A stretch of 64,000 nucleotides of DNA from Pegoplata infirma (taxonomy: Eukaryota; Arthropoda; Insecta; Diptera; Anthomyiidae), in NCBI GenBank assembly GCA_963921195.1, contig OY992540.1, forward strand, positions 11,297,766-11,361,765, read 5' to 3'. Positions 23,537 through 34,425 of the stretch are shown piece by piece; the first letter of the stretch is position 1; the number at the start of each line of letters is the position of its first letter. A program made the translations under genes and the position numbers. The notes beneath the pieces are model-generated. The model had not been told where the DNA came from and searched no databases. It worked only from the letters and a program-made list of their open reading frames with translations.

Positions 23537-23970
23537 CAGGGTTGTCATTCAATTGCAGAATTATTTTTTTAATGGACAACATCGGCTGCAGTTATACAGC
23601 AAGAACTACAAAAACAATTTTGATGATTTTTTTTTTTTTAGTTTGTAGATAATTAAATTCTCTAATATTTACCGTGGCTATTTTTTGAAAAATATTGATT
23701 TTTGTTGAAGTTATGCAAATGTAAACTTAAAAAATTAAAAAAAAAAAATAATACTTTTTTTCTTTAATTAAAAACATAATTAGGTAAAAATCTCAAAAAG
23801 TTGCCACGGTAAGTCGTAGAAAATTTAATAATCTACAAATTAAATAAAAAAATTCCTCAAAATCGGTTCAGTAGTTTTTGCTATACAACTGCAGCCGATT
23901 TCGTCCATTAAAAAAAGCATTCTGCAATTGACTGACAAAAAAAGCATTCTACAATTGAGTGACAACCCCG
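23537..23970. mobile_element. TIR element, CAGGGTTGTCA ends
   Basis: Left CAGGGTTGTCATTCAATTGC pairs with right 'gcattctacaattgagtgacaacccc'. Just inside, TAATGGACAACATCGGCTGC matches an inverted GCAGCCGATTTCGTCCATTA. The right end has an extra tandem copy of AAAAAAGCATTCT(G/A)CAATTGA. CAGGG ends suggest hAT, but no 8-bp duplication was found. Confidence 0.65.
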
Positions 23971-24089
23971 ACAATTCTAGCTGACCAAATTTTGTGTTAT
24001 AATAGCAGTTTAAAAATTTCTCATGTTATGACTGTTTTTTTGCTTAAACTCTTAAGCAATTTCACCTGAATTTTACCATACTCGTCATA

Positions 24090-24330
24090 CACACAAAAAA
24101 AAAAATCAATGAACGATTTTCATAGTATTTATGAATAAATTCATACAATTTATTAACTTTTTCATAATACTTATAAACTTTTTCATAGTATTTATGAAAA
24201 ATGTTAAATAGTTCCTTAATTTCACATATTATAACTTATTCATAAATACTATGAAAATGTTTATAAATTGTATGAATTTGTTCATAAATACTATGAAAGT
24301 CATTCATTGGATTTTTTTTTTTTTTGTGTG
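24090..24330. mobile_element. Short foldback MITE, CACACAAAA ends
   Basis: 241 bp, nearly a complete inverted repeat. TA flanks both sides (24088-24089, 24331-24332). Subterminal motif TTTTCATAGTATTTATGAA recurs about five times in both orientations. Confidence 0.85.
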
Positions 24331-24332
24331 TA

Positions 24333-24745
24333 TATTAAAGTGTATTCAATAACTTCCAACTGATTTATTTAACATCAAAAAAATTATCTTACATTAAATT
24401 GCTTGTAAATTATTAAGATATTTTCTAACTTTATAAGTGAAATTTTTTTTTCATATTTCCCATAGATTTTGTTGTTAGCAATTTATGAGATTTTTAACAT
24501 GTCAAACATGTTTAAAATTTGTTTATTTAGCCATTTAGTCAAAATAAAAACGTTTTTAAAGTCTTATGTGCGATAACTACAGAAAAAAAACAAGAAAAGA
24601 TGTATTAAAATCCTATTATAACTCAAACAATCATCCCCAGCAAGCTTGGAGGAAAAACCATATAAAGATATTATCAACCTCATCATCCTCATCAACAACA
24701 TTTTCATCGTTATCCACAAACATGTATGTACATTAGAGGGACACT
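24333..24745. other. Spacer
   Basis: No gene recognised; the 69-codon antisense frame 24564-24773 lacks support. Near 24732 TACATTAGAGGGACACTTAT resembles the end of the hAT-like element at 60299. Confidence 0.4.
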
Positions 24746-25005
24746 TATTTTTATTTTTTACTGCTACTAACATTTTCTAAAATAAATAACATTGAAAATT
24801 AAAAAACCACGTGACTTTAATTTTTTTTTACCAACAAATTCGAAAAAAATAACCTACGAAACCATTAAAATAGAATGATGTGTGTTATTTTTACCAACAA
24901 ATTCAAATAAACTACCTACGAAAACATTAAAAATTAATGATTTCGTAGGTTATTTTTACAATTTTTCTATTGAATTTTGTTTTAAAAATTTTTAAATAAA
25001 ATTTT

Positions 25006-25068
25006 TGGGGAATTAATTTCACAAACAACTACATTCTGGCCAGACACTATACCCATCGTGCCAAAGTC
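25006..25068 (-). other. Degraded tRNA-like segment
   Basis: On the minus strand, TTGGCACGATGGGTATAGTG and CTGGCCAGAATGTA match the module at 42193-42252; the B-box half is disrupted. Confidence 0.5.
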
Positions 25069-25220
25069 ACTTGATACAAACATGTTCTTATATTTCTATA
25101 AATATTTTTTTGAATTTTTTTCTACAAAAAAAAAATAACCCACAAAAGTAAGTAAAAACTAATGATTTATCCTTTAAAAACGCCAATAATTTAAAATAAA
25201 ATAACGTACACAAATCATAA

Positions 25221-26029
25221 ACAAGAAAATATTATAGTCGGTTAAGACCATATAATACCCTACACCAGAATTTCCCGGAAAATGGTTCAAACATGGACTG
25301 ATTAGATCTATATTTTATCAAACTTAAATCCAATCTGAGTGAAAAAGGCTTCTTCTTGTTGGCAATAAACCGCTTTAACTGAATATCGGGGGAAATTTTC
25401 ACATTTGGCCTAAGTCCAAAAATGGTCCAATGATAATCAGATTTGATAAGATTGTTAAAGTATGCATTTAACATACACAAACAGAACTTTAATTAAATAT
25501 TTTCTATTTTCAAAAAATTTTAAAGATTTATATGAAAATCGGGAAGGTGGTTTGTATGGGGGCTACAAGAAGAACTGGTCCGATTTCTTTAAAATTCGGA
25601 ATGGTGATTTGTGTTAATGAAAAATGATTACCTAACAAATTTCGAAAATATAGCTATTATAATGCGGTTATTAAAGTCATTTGAGCCAAAACTAAAGAGG
25701 ACCTTTGTATGGGGGCTCGGTCTAAATATGGACCGATTTTTTCCAATTTCAATAGGCTTCCTTGGGCCAAAAGAGGCTTAAGTTTAAAATTTCAAGTCAA
25801 TTGATTAAAAATTGCGATCTGTATCGTGTTTACAACGTTTACGTGGACAGACAGACAGACGGATAGACGGGCATTGCTAAATCGACTCAAAAAGTGATTC
25901 TGATTTGATCGGTATACTTAAAAGTGGGTCTATAAACAATATTTCAGGTAGTTACAAACATCAGCACAAACTCATTATACCCTGTGTGGTGTAGGGGTAT
26001 AAATGGTGTAGGGTATAAAAATTAAAGAA
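25221..26029. mobile_element. mini-me-like element, type 3
   Basis: Ends carry ATAATACCCTACACCA and TGTGGTGTAGGGGTATAA. Internal landmarks are GGTGGTTTGTATGGGGGCTA, 'ctggtccgatttctt' and a short (GACA)/(GACG) tract near 25850. A second copy is at 49418-50127. The antisense frame 25232-25480 is not supported. Confidence 0.75.
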
Positions 26030-26249
26030 GCATCACTTATTTTTACTTACAGAACAAAAATAAATGACTTTAAAAATTAAATGCTAATGAAAGTCTTTAT
26101 TTTTTATGTTGTTATTTTTGAAACAAAGAACAGAAATAGTCATTTAAAAAAATTAAACATTAAACAAATGAGTTTTCTTTAAAAAACCACAAAACGTAAA
26201 TCATTTTAAATAAACTACAAACAGTTCATGACATAATTTTTTGAGTGTA

Positions 26250-26917
26250 ATTTTAAGAAACACATAACTTTCAATACTTCTTTAGCTTTAAACGGTTAAA
26301 ATTCAGTTTTTTTGTTTTAAAGGGGGGATGACAATATTTGTTGTATTAAAAGAAAAAAGAACAAAGAAATATAAAAAAACACACAAATTGGAAATTTTCC
26401 ATTTATTTTCGATAAAAATTTATTTTTATTGCCTTTTTTGTTTGTTATCTGTTTTTAAGGTTGTATGTTGTTGGCAACACATTGTCACTATTGTTACCAC
26501 ACAAACAATTTATTTAAGTGACTATTGCTTCCACACCTTTTTGGGATATTTTTATAAAAACAGAAAAAATATTGTAGAAAACAAATTTCAAATTGTATTT
26601 AGTTATCGCTTTTAAAATATTGTATTGTCTAGACATGAAGCAAACTCAAGGCAAACCAATTGTAACTTGGAAGGACTCCAACTTCAAATGTCAGAAATAC
26701 TATTTTAATAGACAGAAGTGTTTCTTCTCTTAACAATTAAGATTTAAAATTTTTTTAAACTGAACAGTTTGTTAAATGTGGGAATCTTTCTCTTTTTGTA
26801 AATTCAATTTACGTATGGAAAATTATACTTTTAGTTAAATTGAAAAAATAAAAAAAATTTTAACAAATTTCAATTCTTAAAATAAATAAAAAATATTATA
26901 AATATACATTGCATATT
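26250..26917. other. Spacer
   Basis: The 95-codon frame 26328-26615 is Lys/Phe/Cys-rich with a hydrophobic middle but no recognised domain. No other gene signal. Confidence 0.35.
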
Positions 26918-27369
26918 TACCCAGCAAAATGTTCGATTCCAAAGAATCGGTTGTGGAATCAACTATACTACCCTGCAATCGATTCTACTATGCATTGCAT
27001 CATCGATGATTTTTGTTTGAGATTGTCACGAAAGCAATACATCCTTTTCCTCTAAACTAGAACACTTATCTGTTCTACGGAATCTATTCTAGAATATGTT
27101 GCATGTAGTGGTACATGAATGGATTCCGCGATTTTTTAACGGTTACATATCTGTTCCATGTAATGCATTATGGATTGGTTCTGAATAATTAAATGATATT
27201 TTTTTTTACATTTTTTTTATTTATTTTTCATCCTTAAAAACATTTTAAAACTAAATACACAAGTATATAGTATAAATTAACAATTATTTTATCACAATAA
27301 TCTTATCAAGAGAAAATCTATGGTCTTATGTATTAAGGAATAAAACAACCAATAAAAAAGAAGGCACAT

Positions 27370-29108
27370 TTTTTCTAGAGAGAAATTGTAAGATTCTGAG
27401 AAATTTTTCCAATAGAAAATGTCTCAAATTCTAAGACATTTTGTAGTAAAAAGTAAAATGTGTCAGCTTCTAAAACATTTTTGCTATGGAAAAAGTCTGA
27501 GATTCTGAGCGTTTTTTCGTACTGAAAAAATTTTGGATTCTAAGAATTTTTTTCTATTTTTATTTAAAAAAAAAAAAATGTCTCAGATTCTGAGAAATTT
27601 TTCTGCAACATTCTTCGTGTAGAAAAAGTCTCAGATTTTGAGACAATTTTTCCTATAGAAAAGTCTCAGATTCGGAGGCATTTTTCCTATAAAAAAGTTT
27701 CAGATTCTGAGACATTTTTTCTATAGAAAAAGTCTCAGATTCTGAGACATTTTTTCTATAGAAAAAGTCTCAGATTCTGAGACATTTTTTCTATAGAAAA
27801 AGTCTCAGATTCTGAGACATTTTTTCTATAGAAAAAGTCTCAGATTCTGAGACATTTTTTCTATAGAAAAAGTCTCAGATTCTGAGACAGAAAAAGTCTC
27901 AGATTCTGAGACATTTTTCCTATAGAAAAAGTCTCAGATTCTGAGACATTTTTCCTATAGAAAAAGTCTCAGATTCTGAGACATTTTTCCTATAGAAAAA
28001 GTCTCAGATTCTGAGACAATTTTCCTATAGAAAAAGTCTCAGATTCTGAGACATTTTTCCTATAGAAAAAGTCTCAGATTCGGAGGCATTTTTCCTATAA
28101 AAAAGTTTCAGATTCTGAGACATTTTTTCTATAGAAAAAGTCTCAGATTCTGAGACATTTTTTCTATAGAAAAAGTCTCAGATTCTGAGACATTTTTTCT
28201 ATAGAAAAAGTCTCAGATTCTGAGACATTTTTTCTATAGAAAAAGTCTCAGATTCTGAGACATTTTTCCTATAGAAAAAGTCTCAGATTCTGAGACATTT
28301 TTCCTATAGAAAAAGTCTCAGATTCTGAGACATTTTTCCTATAGAAAAAGTCTCAGATTCTGAGACATTTTTCCTATAGAAAAAGTCTCATATTCTGAGA
28401 CATTTTTCCTATAGAAAAAGTCTCAGATTCTGAGACATTTTTCCTATAGAAAAAGTCTCAGATTCTGAGACATTTTTCCTATAGAAAAAGTCTCAGATTC
28501 TGAGCCAATTTTCCTATAGAAAAAGTCTCAGATTCTGAGACATTTTTCCTATAGAAAAAGTCTCAGATTCTGAGACATTTTTCCTATAGAAAAAGTCTCA
28601 GATTCTGAGACATTTTTCCTATAGAAAAAGTCTCAGATTCTGAAATATTTTTCCTATAGAAAAAGTCTCAGATTCTGATACATTTTTCCTATAGAAAAAG
28701 TCTCAGATTCTGAGATATTTTTCCTATAGAAAAAGTCTCAGATTCTGAGACATTTTTGCTATAGAAAAAGTCTCAGATTCTGAGACATTTTTGCTATAGA
28801 AAAAGTCTCAGATTCTGAGACATTTTTCCTATAGAAAAATCTCAGATTCTGAGACATTTTTCCTATAGAAAAAGTCTCAGATTCTGAGACATTTCTATAT
28901 GAAAATTTATATTTTTCCTATAAAAAAAGTCCCGGATTCTGAGACATTTTGCCTATAGAAAAAGTCTCAGATTCTAAGACATTTTTTCTATAGAAAAAGT
29001 CTCAGATTCTGAGACTTTCTATAGGAAAAATGTCTCAGAATCTGAGACTTTTTCTATAGGAAAAATGTCTCAGAATCTGAGACTTTTTCTATAGGAAAAA
29101 TGTCTCCC
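27370..29108. repeat. 35-bp doubly palindromic minisatellite
   Basis: About 48 units. Each joins two palindromes: GTCTCAGATTCTGAGAC and TTTTTC(T/C)TATAGAAAAA. The unit is therefore almost identical on both strands. Units at the left edge (27370-27600) are strongly diverged; the middle is almost uniform. A block with the variants GATTCGGAGGCA and AAAAAAGTTTCAG occurs twice, 408 bases apart. Near 29015 the order of the asymmetric TTTTTCC half flips. Confidence 0.97.
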
Positions 29109-30212
29109 ATAAAGTATATATATTCATGATCCTTGATCGATTTTAAGTCGATCTAGCGATGTCCGTCCGTCCGTCCGTCCGTCCGTCCGTCCGTCCGTCC
29201 GTCCGTCCGTCTGTCTGTCTGTCCGTTGAAAACACGCTAACTTTTGAAAGACTTTACGGAGGCTCCTGAAGTTTGACATATATGTTGGCCATTTACCGGG
29301 TCAGGTTGGTATTGCAATCCAGCGAAATCGGTCCAGTGGTTCAAAAGTTATGAGCAAAAGTGTAAGTTTCGGCAAGGGTATTTTGCGAATTTACGAGATT
29401 AAAACCACTCTAACTTTCGAAAGACAATTCTGAGGGTGCTGAAGCTTAGCATATATATTTTTCGTTCCCAAGGTCTGTTTGGTTTTGAATTTTAGCAAAA
29501 TCGGTTCAGTGGTTCAAAAGTTATAAGCACGGCTCTGAATTTCGGATTTGTTTCACCTTAAACTGTTGAAAACTCGTTAAACAAGTTTTATAAGCATGGT
29601 GAAATACCAGTTTTTTTAGAACTTGTTGTTGTTTGTTTTCCTGCCGTGGGGTGCAGTTTAGTTGTTAGACAACTAAATATTTGTTATTGTTTTGTTATTG
29701 TTAGTGTAACTATATGTAACGGTGTATAGTAAGTATTTTTGGAAAAAAAATCAAATAAAGTATGGGTATGATTGAATGTTAGTTTGTTTTGGTTTTTAAA
29801 GAAGAGTTAAAATAAAGAAGAGGTAAAATAAAAAGAGGGAAATTTGTGAAATAGTTTTTTTTGTATTACATATTTGTAGGTATTAAACAACAAAAATATT
29901 TTACAAAGTAATTTTGTTACTCAAAGAAATTGTACACTAAAAAATATTTACACTCAAAAAAAATGTTACACTTGTACACATTATTTTTTTTTAATGAAAT
30001 ATCACACTCAAAAAAATGTTGACAGTCAAAAAAATTTTACACTCAAAAAAATTTTATTGATTAAAAAAAGTTTTACTCAAAATAATATATTTATTATAAA
30101 AAATTTGTAATGAAATTTTTTAAAATTTTTTTTAGAAAATTACTATCAGATAACATTGTGGAGGGTATTCATAGATTCGACCAAGTCGAATTTAATTTTT
30201 CTACTTGTTTTT
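29104..30212 (+). mobile_element. mini-me/DINE-1-like element, type 1
   Basis: Head lost into the minisatellite. Core ATCGATTTTAAGTCGATCTA, a clean (GTCC)n then (GTCT)n tract (29158-29226), 'gttcaaaagttatgagc' paragraphs, ACACTCAAAAAAA blocks (29935-30090). Tail TGTGGAGGGTATTCATAGAT and TTCTACTTGTTTT. The 118-codon frame 30110-30466 crosses the tail into the flanking element and is chance. Confidence 0.85.
29158..29226. repeat. (GTCC)n/(GTCT)n microsatellite
   Basis: About 13 GTCC units followed by four GTCT/GTCC units, the (GTCY)n tract of mini-me. Confidence 0.95.
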
Positions 30213-30366
30213 TTATAAATTTTATTTTCAGTTTGACATTTTTTCCAAAAATTATAAGTTTTTTTATCGATTCCGTGGAAACAGTAGAGGAATGGAGTAA
30301 CATTACTGGGGAATCTATTCTAGAATACATTGCCAAAGAAACGATTCCAAAAAATTTTGCTGGGTA

Positions 30367-30837
30367 CATTCATTTATTTCATACAAAATCATTGGTGTGG
30401 AAATCTAGTTTGTGTTTGCATATTCAATTCAAACAAAATGTATTGAAATTTTTATTTTTAGATTAATAAGATTTTGTAAAATTAAATAAAAGTTTTGTCC
30501 AAGACTAATATTATATTCAATAGAAAATCTATCTTAAAACAAATTAAAATTACTTTCAGTTTTAATAAACCAATTTTAAACTGATTTTTCTACTGAAATG
30601 GATAATATAACTAAATTTTCTGTCATTAAGTTTTAGAAAGCAACTAAAATTTTACTGATTCTGTTTGCTGGATATAAAAATAATTTTAAAAAAATTAAAA
30701 CAATATTAAAAAAAAAAATACAAACTTTTGCCAATTTACAGAAATTTAAAAAAATTTAAAAAATAAAATAATTAAGAACGTTTTTCGGCAGTTACGAATC
30801 ACCATTTCCACTTGTATAACTTTTTTTTCAAATTTGT
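30367..30837. other. Spacer
   Basis: A/T-rich; no gene or clear element end. Confidence 0.4.
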
Positions 30838-31036
30838 CTGTTCCACCAAAATCGGTCTAGTGGTTCAAAAGTAATGAGCAAGAACTGAATTTTGGCAAGG
30901 GTTTTTCGTGAATTTACGAGATAAAAAACACTCTAACTATAGAAAGGCAATTCTGAGAATGCTGAAGCTTGGCATATATATTTGTCGTTCCACTGGCTTA
31001 GTTCGTATTGAATTTCAGCCAAATCAGTCCAGTGAA

Positions 31037-32447
31037 CACAGGGCCAGCCAGATCGATTTCCGGCCAAAAGTACTTATTTAATTTCTCAAAAAATATCGAT
31101 ACCAATTTGTTGGACATATATAGGAGCTGATTTCCTGAACTTATCTTTATGAGCCAACTACACCATTTCCTTTGACAGGTATTCAAAGTTAAAAAAGTTG
31201 GAAAAAAATTTGTAATTGGAGAAACTTTTTTTTTTTTTTACACATTTTAACTGCTAATTATCAACTTTTGATTTGCAGGGTTCACCCTTATATATTAGCC
31301 TTTGTAATGAAAATAATATGGAAAAATATGACTCATTTTCCTGACAGCAATTCGCGTTTTTGTGAAAGTAACTATGATTTTTTAGTTAGTTACTTTGCGC
31401 CGAAAAAATCCTCAGTTCGATACAATCAGTCTATATTTTCGATACAATCAGTCTATATTTTTTCTTATATAAAATGGATCCATATCTTTCGAAAAAAGTT
31501 GCCCAAGTTTGGGCTCGAAATGATAAATGGCGAAATTACAGCTATATATGCAGTGGTCCAAGATTTGTTTTTTAAAAAAATAATTTAACCCAAAATAATG
31601 TTTTACGGCTTGATTAGTTTTTTTATCGTCAGAGAGTGCCTTAAGTGTAGAAAAAAAAATATTTACATTTCTAGTTTTTTTGTAGAACATTTCCAATTAA
31701 ACTCAAAGATTTATTGAATTTCCAAAATAAAAAAAAGTGAATAATTTGTCGTCACCATCTCCAAAAGCTTTTCTGAAACTAAGTAAGTCATTTACACCAT
31801 TGCCATATTTATATCAAAAATAAAAAAAATTAATATAAAAATTATGTGCGTAGATTAAACTTCAGACACTCTTAATACTCTTAAAACTAATTTTTAGTTA
31901 GATCAGACAAAGTTAAAAAATCTAGCCGCCATATTGTTTCCGCCATATTGAATTTTATCAGTTCGATTTTAAGATAACAGACTCGGGTTTACTAGGCCAC
32001 ATTTTCAGCTAGCTTCAACAAAGAAAATAAATATTACTGTTATTTAATTACGTGTAACAAACTTTACTAAGCATATTTTAAATCAGCGACCCCGAAATAC
32101 TCTAGAAGCACATTTTCAGCCGGATCCAACAGCGATATAGACTTTTGGTTGGAGTTTTATCATTCTTTAAACTTTAAGAAGCATATTTAGTCCGCCATTT
32201 TGTTTTTCAAAATTCGGAGTAAGAATTTTTATTCAGTAACTCCAAGACCCGCATAAAACAAAATTTGAATTCAATCGGATAATTAAAAAAAAATAATTTC
32301 TTCCATATTGGATCCGCCATTTTGATGTTTTTGATTTTTAGCTAAATTTTGAAATCAGTGACCTCGAATTCCTCTAGAAGCACATTTTCAGACGGATCCA
32401 ACATTGATAAAGACTTTTGCCGGAATTGGATCATACTGGCCCTGTGT
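31037..32447 (+). mobile_element. hAT-like non-autonomous element, CACAGGGCCAG family, copy 2
   Basis: Ends CACAGGGCCAGCCAGATCG and CATACTGGCCCTGTGT. The flanks CCAGTGAA and GCAGTGGT, compared with the uninterrupted mini-me sequence CCAGTGGTTCAAAAG, indicate an 8-bp duplication with later mutations. Copy 1 is 294-2799, inverted. CCGCCAT motifs at about 31926, 31940, 32193 and 32311. The 106-codon frame 31268-31588 has a counterpart in copy 1 but no domain, so coding is doubtful. Confidence 0.85.
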
Positions 32448-32697
32448 GCAGTGGTTCAAAAGTTATTAGCAAAACCGCGAATTTCAGATTAGTTTCACCT
32501 TTAATTCACGTGTTGAAAACCCGTTAAGCATGTTTTTAAATCATTAGTAAGTCACAAAAATTAGTGTCCGACCGAATACTCCTTTTTTGGCAGAAGCCGA
32601 AGCTAGAGCCAAATATTCGGCCAAATTTTCACTATTCGGCCGAAACAGAAGACGAATATTAAAAAAAATACATATTTATTTAGTAAAAACAAGAAAA

Positions 32698-33257
32698 AAC
32701 AAGTGAGAGTGTTAAATTCGGCTGTGCCGAATTTTTTATACCCTCCAAAATGTAAAAAAAAAATTAAAAACAAAATTTTGTCAGGGGCGTTTTTTTTTTT
32801 TTTTTGGGGGGGGGAAGGGGTTGATGGGGTCTGTGGGGGACATTGAGAGCACCTTCCCATCGCGATAAATATACTAAATGTTTCATTTATTTAACAAAAA
32901 TACAAAAAAACATGTTAAAATGTGTATTTTTTTAGATGTTGGTTTAGTTCTTCAAGGGGGAACTTTTCCCCCCTGGTCCGATTTTGCCAGTTTCCGAACT
33001 TAACATGCCTAGGAACATAAGACATATTTGCGCCAAACTTGAGGGGTCTAGCTCTTTTATTTTGGACTGTATCGTGTTAACTACAGACGGACGGACGGAC
33101 GGACAGACGGACGGACGGACGGACATCGCTAGAATATCTTAGAATCGATCACTGATCAATAATATATATACTTTATGGGGTCCCCGACCGATATTTCGAT
33201 GCGTTACACACGGAATGACAAAGTGAGTATACCCCCATACTGTAGTTGGAGGGTATA
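32698..33257 (-). mobile_element. mini-me/DINE-1-like element, type 2
   Basis: Minus-strand counterpart of 10484-11175: tail AACAAGTGAGAGTG with the stem-loop TTCGGCTGTGCCGAA at its left, a G-run near 32809, (GACG)n tract about 33086-33122, and head GTAGTTGGAGGGTATAAAA at the right. Frames 32603-32860 and 32944-33126 on the minus strand are by-products. Confidence 0.85.
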
Positions 33258-33259
33258 AA

Positions 33260-33870
33260 AAGGTGAAATTCGACTTGGCGGAATTCACAAATGTATAAAA
33301 ATGTTGTCTAAAATGATTTTATATTTAACAAAAAACTTTTTTTCGACTTTTTTGTAAAAAAAATTTTCTCGACCCGGTGAAAAATGATACAAATATGATC
33401 ATATATGCGTTCATACAGCGCCATGTATGTCCATATATGGTGCATATATGGATATATATGACACTGTATGAAGGCACATATGATCATATTTGCAACATAT
33501 ATGTCCATATACGTAAAATGAGGGCATATGAACATATATGACATATATGCTCCACATATGCCCATGTATGTCATATATGGGCATATGCCCTCATTTTACG
33601 TATATGGACATATATGTTGCAAATATGATCATATATGACTGCATACAATTTCATATATGACCATATATGATCAAATATTTACATATATGCATCCATATAT
33701 TCACATATATGTATCCATATATGCTCATTTTTCACCGGGGAGTGTAATTTTTTTTCGAGCGAAAAATTTTTTGGAGTTTAAAAACACTTGGTATTTTTTT
33801 TTTTGCTTACTAATGTGATTTAAAGTGTTTTTAGTGTATTTTCAACACGTGGCTGCAAATTTTATACAAT
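33260..33870 (-). mobile_element. mini-me type 1 fragment
   Basis: Starts 'aggtgaaattcgacttggcggaatt' and runs through GAGTGTAA blocks to TTTTCAACACGTG, i.e. the tail half of type 1 on the minus strand. It hosts the MITE at 33373-33739. Confidence 0.6.
33373..33739. mobile_element. MITE with CCCGGTGAAAAATGA ends and CATATATG repeats
   Basis: Ends CCCGGTGAAAAATGA and complement, flanked by GA on both sides (33371-33372, 33740-33741). The surrounding TTCTCGA...GTGTAA matches an unbroken TTTTCGAGTGTA in mini-me copies. CATATATG/CATATGTG occurs over 15 times, with an inner inverted pair around 33550. The 88-codon Tyr/Met/Ile frame 33308-33574 is a translation of these repeats. Confidence 0.85.
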
Positions 33871-34191
33871 TATTCGGTATTCGGCCGTATTTGGCCAAAA
33901 ATATGGCCGAAGCCGAATAGTGTTCGAATAGTGCTCTTTGGCCGAAGCCGAAGCCAGAGCCGAATATTCGGTCGGACGCTAACAAAAATATTTTACAACG
34001 TATTTTTGTTACTCAAAAATATTTTTACACTAAAAAAACAAAAGTACACTCGAAAAAAATTTTACGCTCAAAAAAATTTAGTAAATTATTTTATTTTTTT
34101 TTTCAAAAATTACTAGAAAAAAGTTGTTTTACACAAAATAATCAAAAATGTTATTTTCTCATGTTAGAAAATTTACTTTCACTTAAAAATG

Positions 34192-34425
34192 GCATTGTGG
34201 AGGGTATTCATAGATTCGGTAAAGTCGAATTTAACTTTTCTACTTGTTATCTCTACCTTGGTTAATATTGTGGAGGGTATTCATAGATTCGGCCAAGCCG
34301 AGTTTAACTGTTCTACTTGTTTAATTTTTAAATAGATTGCATAAAAGTGCCACTGTAGAGGGTATTCATGGATTCTATCAAGTCAATTTATACTTTTATA
34401 TTTTACTAGTGTAATTTTTTCTTTT
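34192..34425 (+). repeat. Three consecutive mini-me 3' termini
   Basis: GAGGGTATTCATAGATTCGG-type tails occur at about 34199, 34272 and 34361, the first two each ending CTACTTGTT. Only the first belongs to a full element. Confidence 0.7.

Larger units (their letters stand above)
24746..26247. mobile_element. CACTCAAAATATTTTG family, left-truncated copy split by mini-me type 3
   Basis: It matches 5860-6652 from the 'tttattttttactg' region onward; the first ~90 bases are missing. Right end TTTTTTGAGTG followed by TA (26248-26249). A mini-me-like element lies at 25221-26029. A tRNA-like half module is at 25006-25068 on the minus strand. Confidence 0.78.
26920..30364. mobile_element. TIR element, CCCAGCAAAA ends, swollen by a minisatellite and a mini-me
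   Basis: Left end CCCAGCAAAATGTTCGATTC and right end complementing CCCAGCAAAATTTTTTGGAA, flanked by TA on both sides (26918-26919, 30365-30366). Subterminal GATTC/GAATC and TCTATTCTAGAATA motifs appear in both end regions. The minisatellite (27370-29108) and mini-me (29104-30212) fill the centre. A related element is at 58972-59697. Confidence 0.6.
32562..33981. mobile_element. hAT-like TIR element, TAGTGTCCGACCGAATA ends
   Basis: Left TAGTGTCCGACCGAATA and right complement TAGCGTCCGACCGAATA; GGCCGAAGCCGAA repeats below both ends. Perfect 8-bp duplication ACAAAAAT (32554-32561, 33982-33989) inside mini-me sequence whose unbroken form is known from other copies. It holds mini-me type-2 sequence (32698-33257), mini-me type-1 sequence and the MITE 33373-33739. 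Confidence 0.9.
30838..34253 (+). mobile_element. mini-me type 1 hosting nested insertions
   Basis: Mini-me type-1 sequence occurs in three pieces: 30838-31036, 32448-32561 and 33982-34253. Joined in order they follow the same layout as 36199-36959. The gaps are the elements 31037-32447 and 32562-33981; the latter contains two more. The tail ends TTCTACTTGTT near 34250. Confidence 0.85.

Noticed and set aside
26328..26615. 95-codon frame as a small membrane protein
   Set aside because: Lys/Phe-rich in A/T-rich DNA, with no signal peptide pattern, promoter or conserved copy to support it.
27370..29108. CRISPR-like array
   Set aside because: Direct 35-bp units have no unique spacers, there are no cas genes, and the context is eukaryotic; it is a minisatellite.
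33308..33574. 88-codon Tyr/Met/Ile-rich antisense frame
   Set aside because: Entirely the translation of CATATATG repeats within a MITE; the frame crosses the MITE edge.
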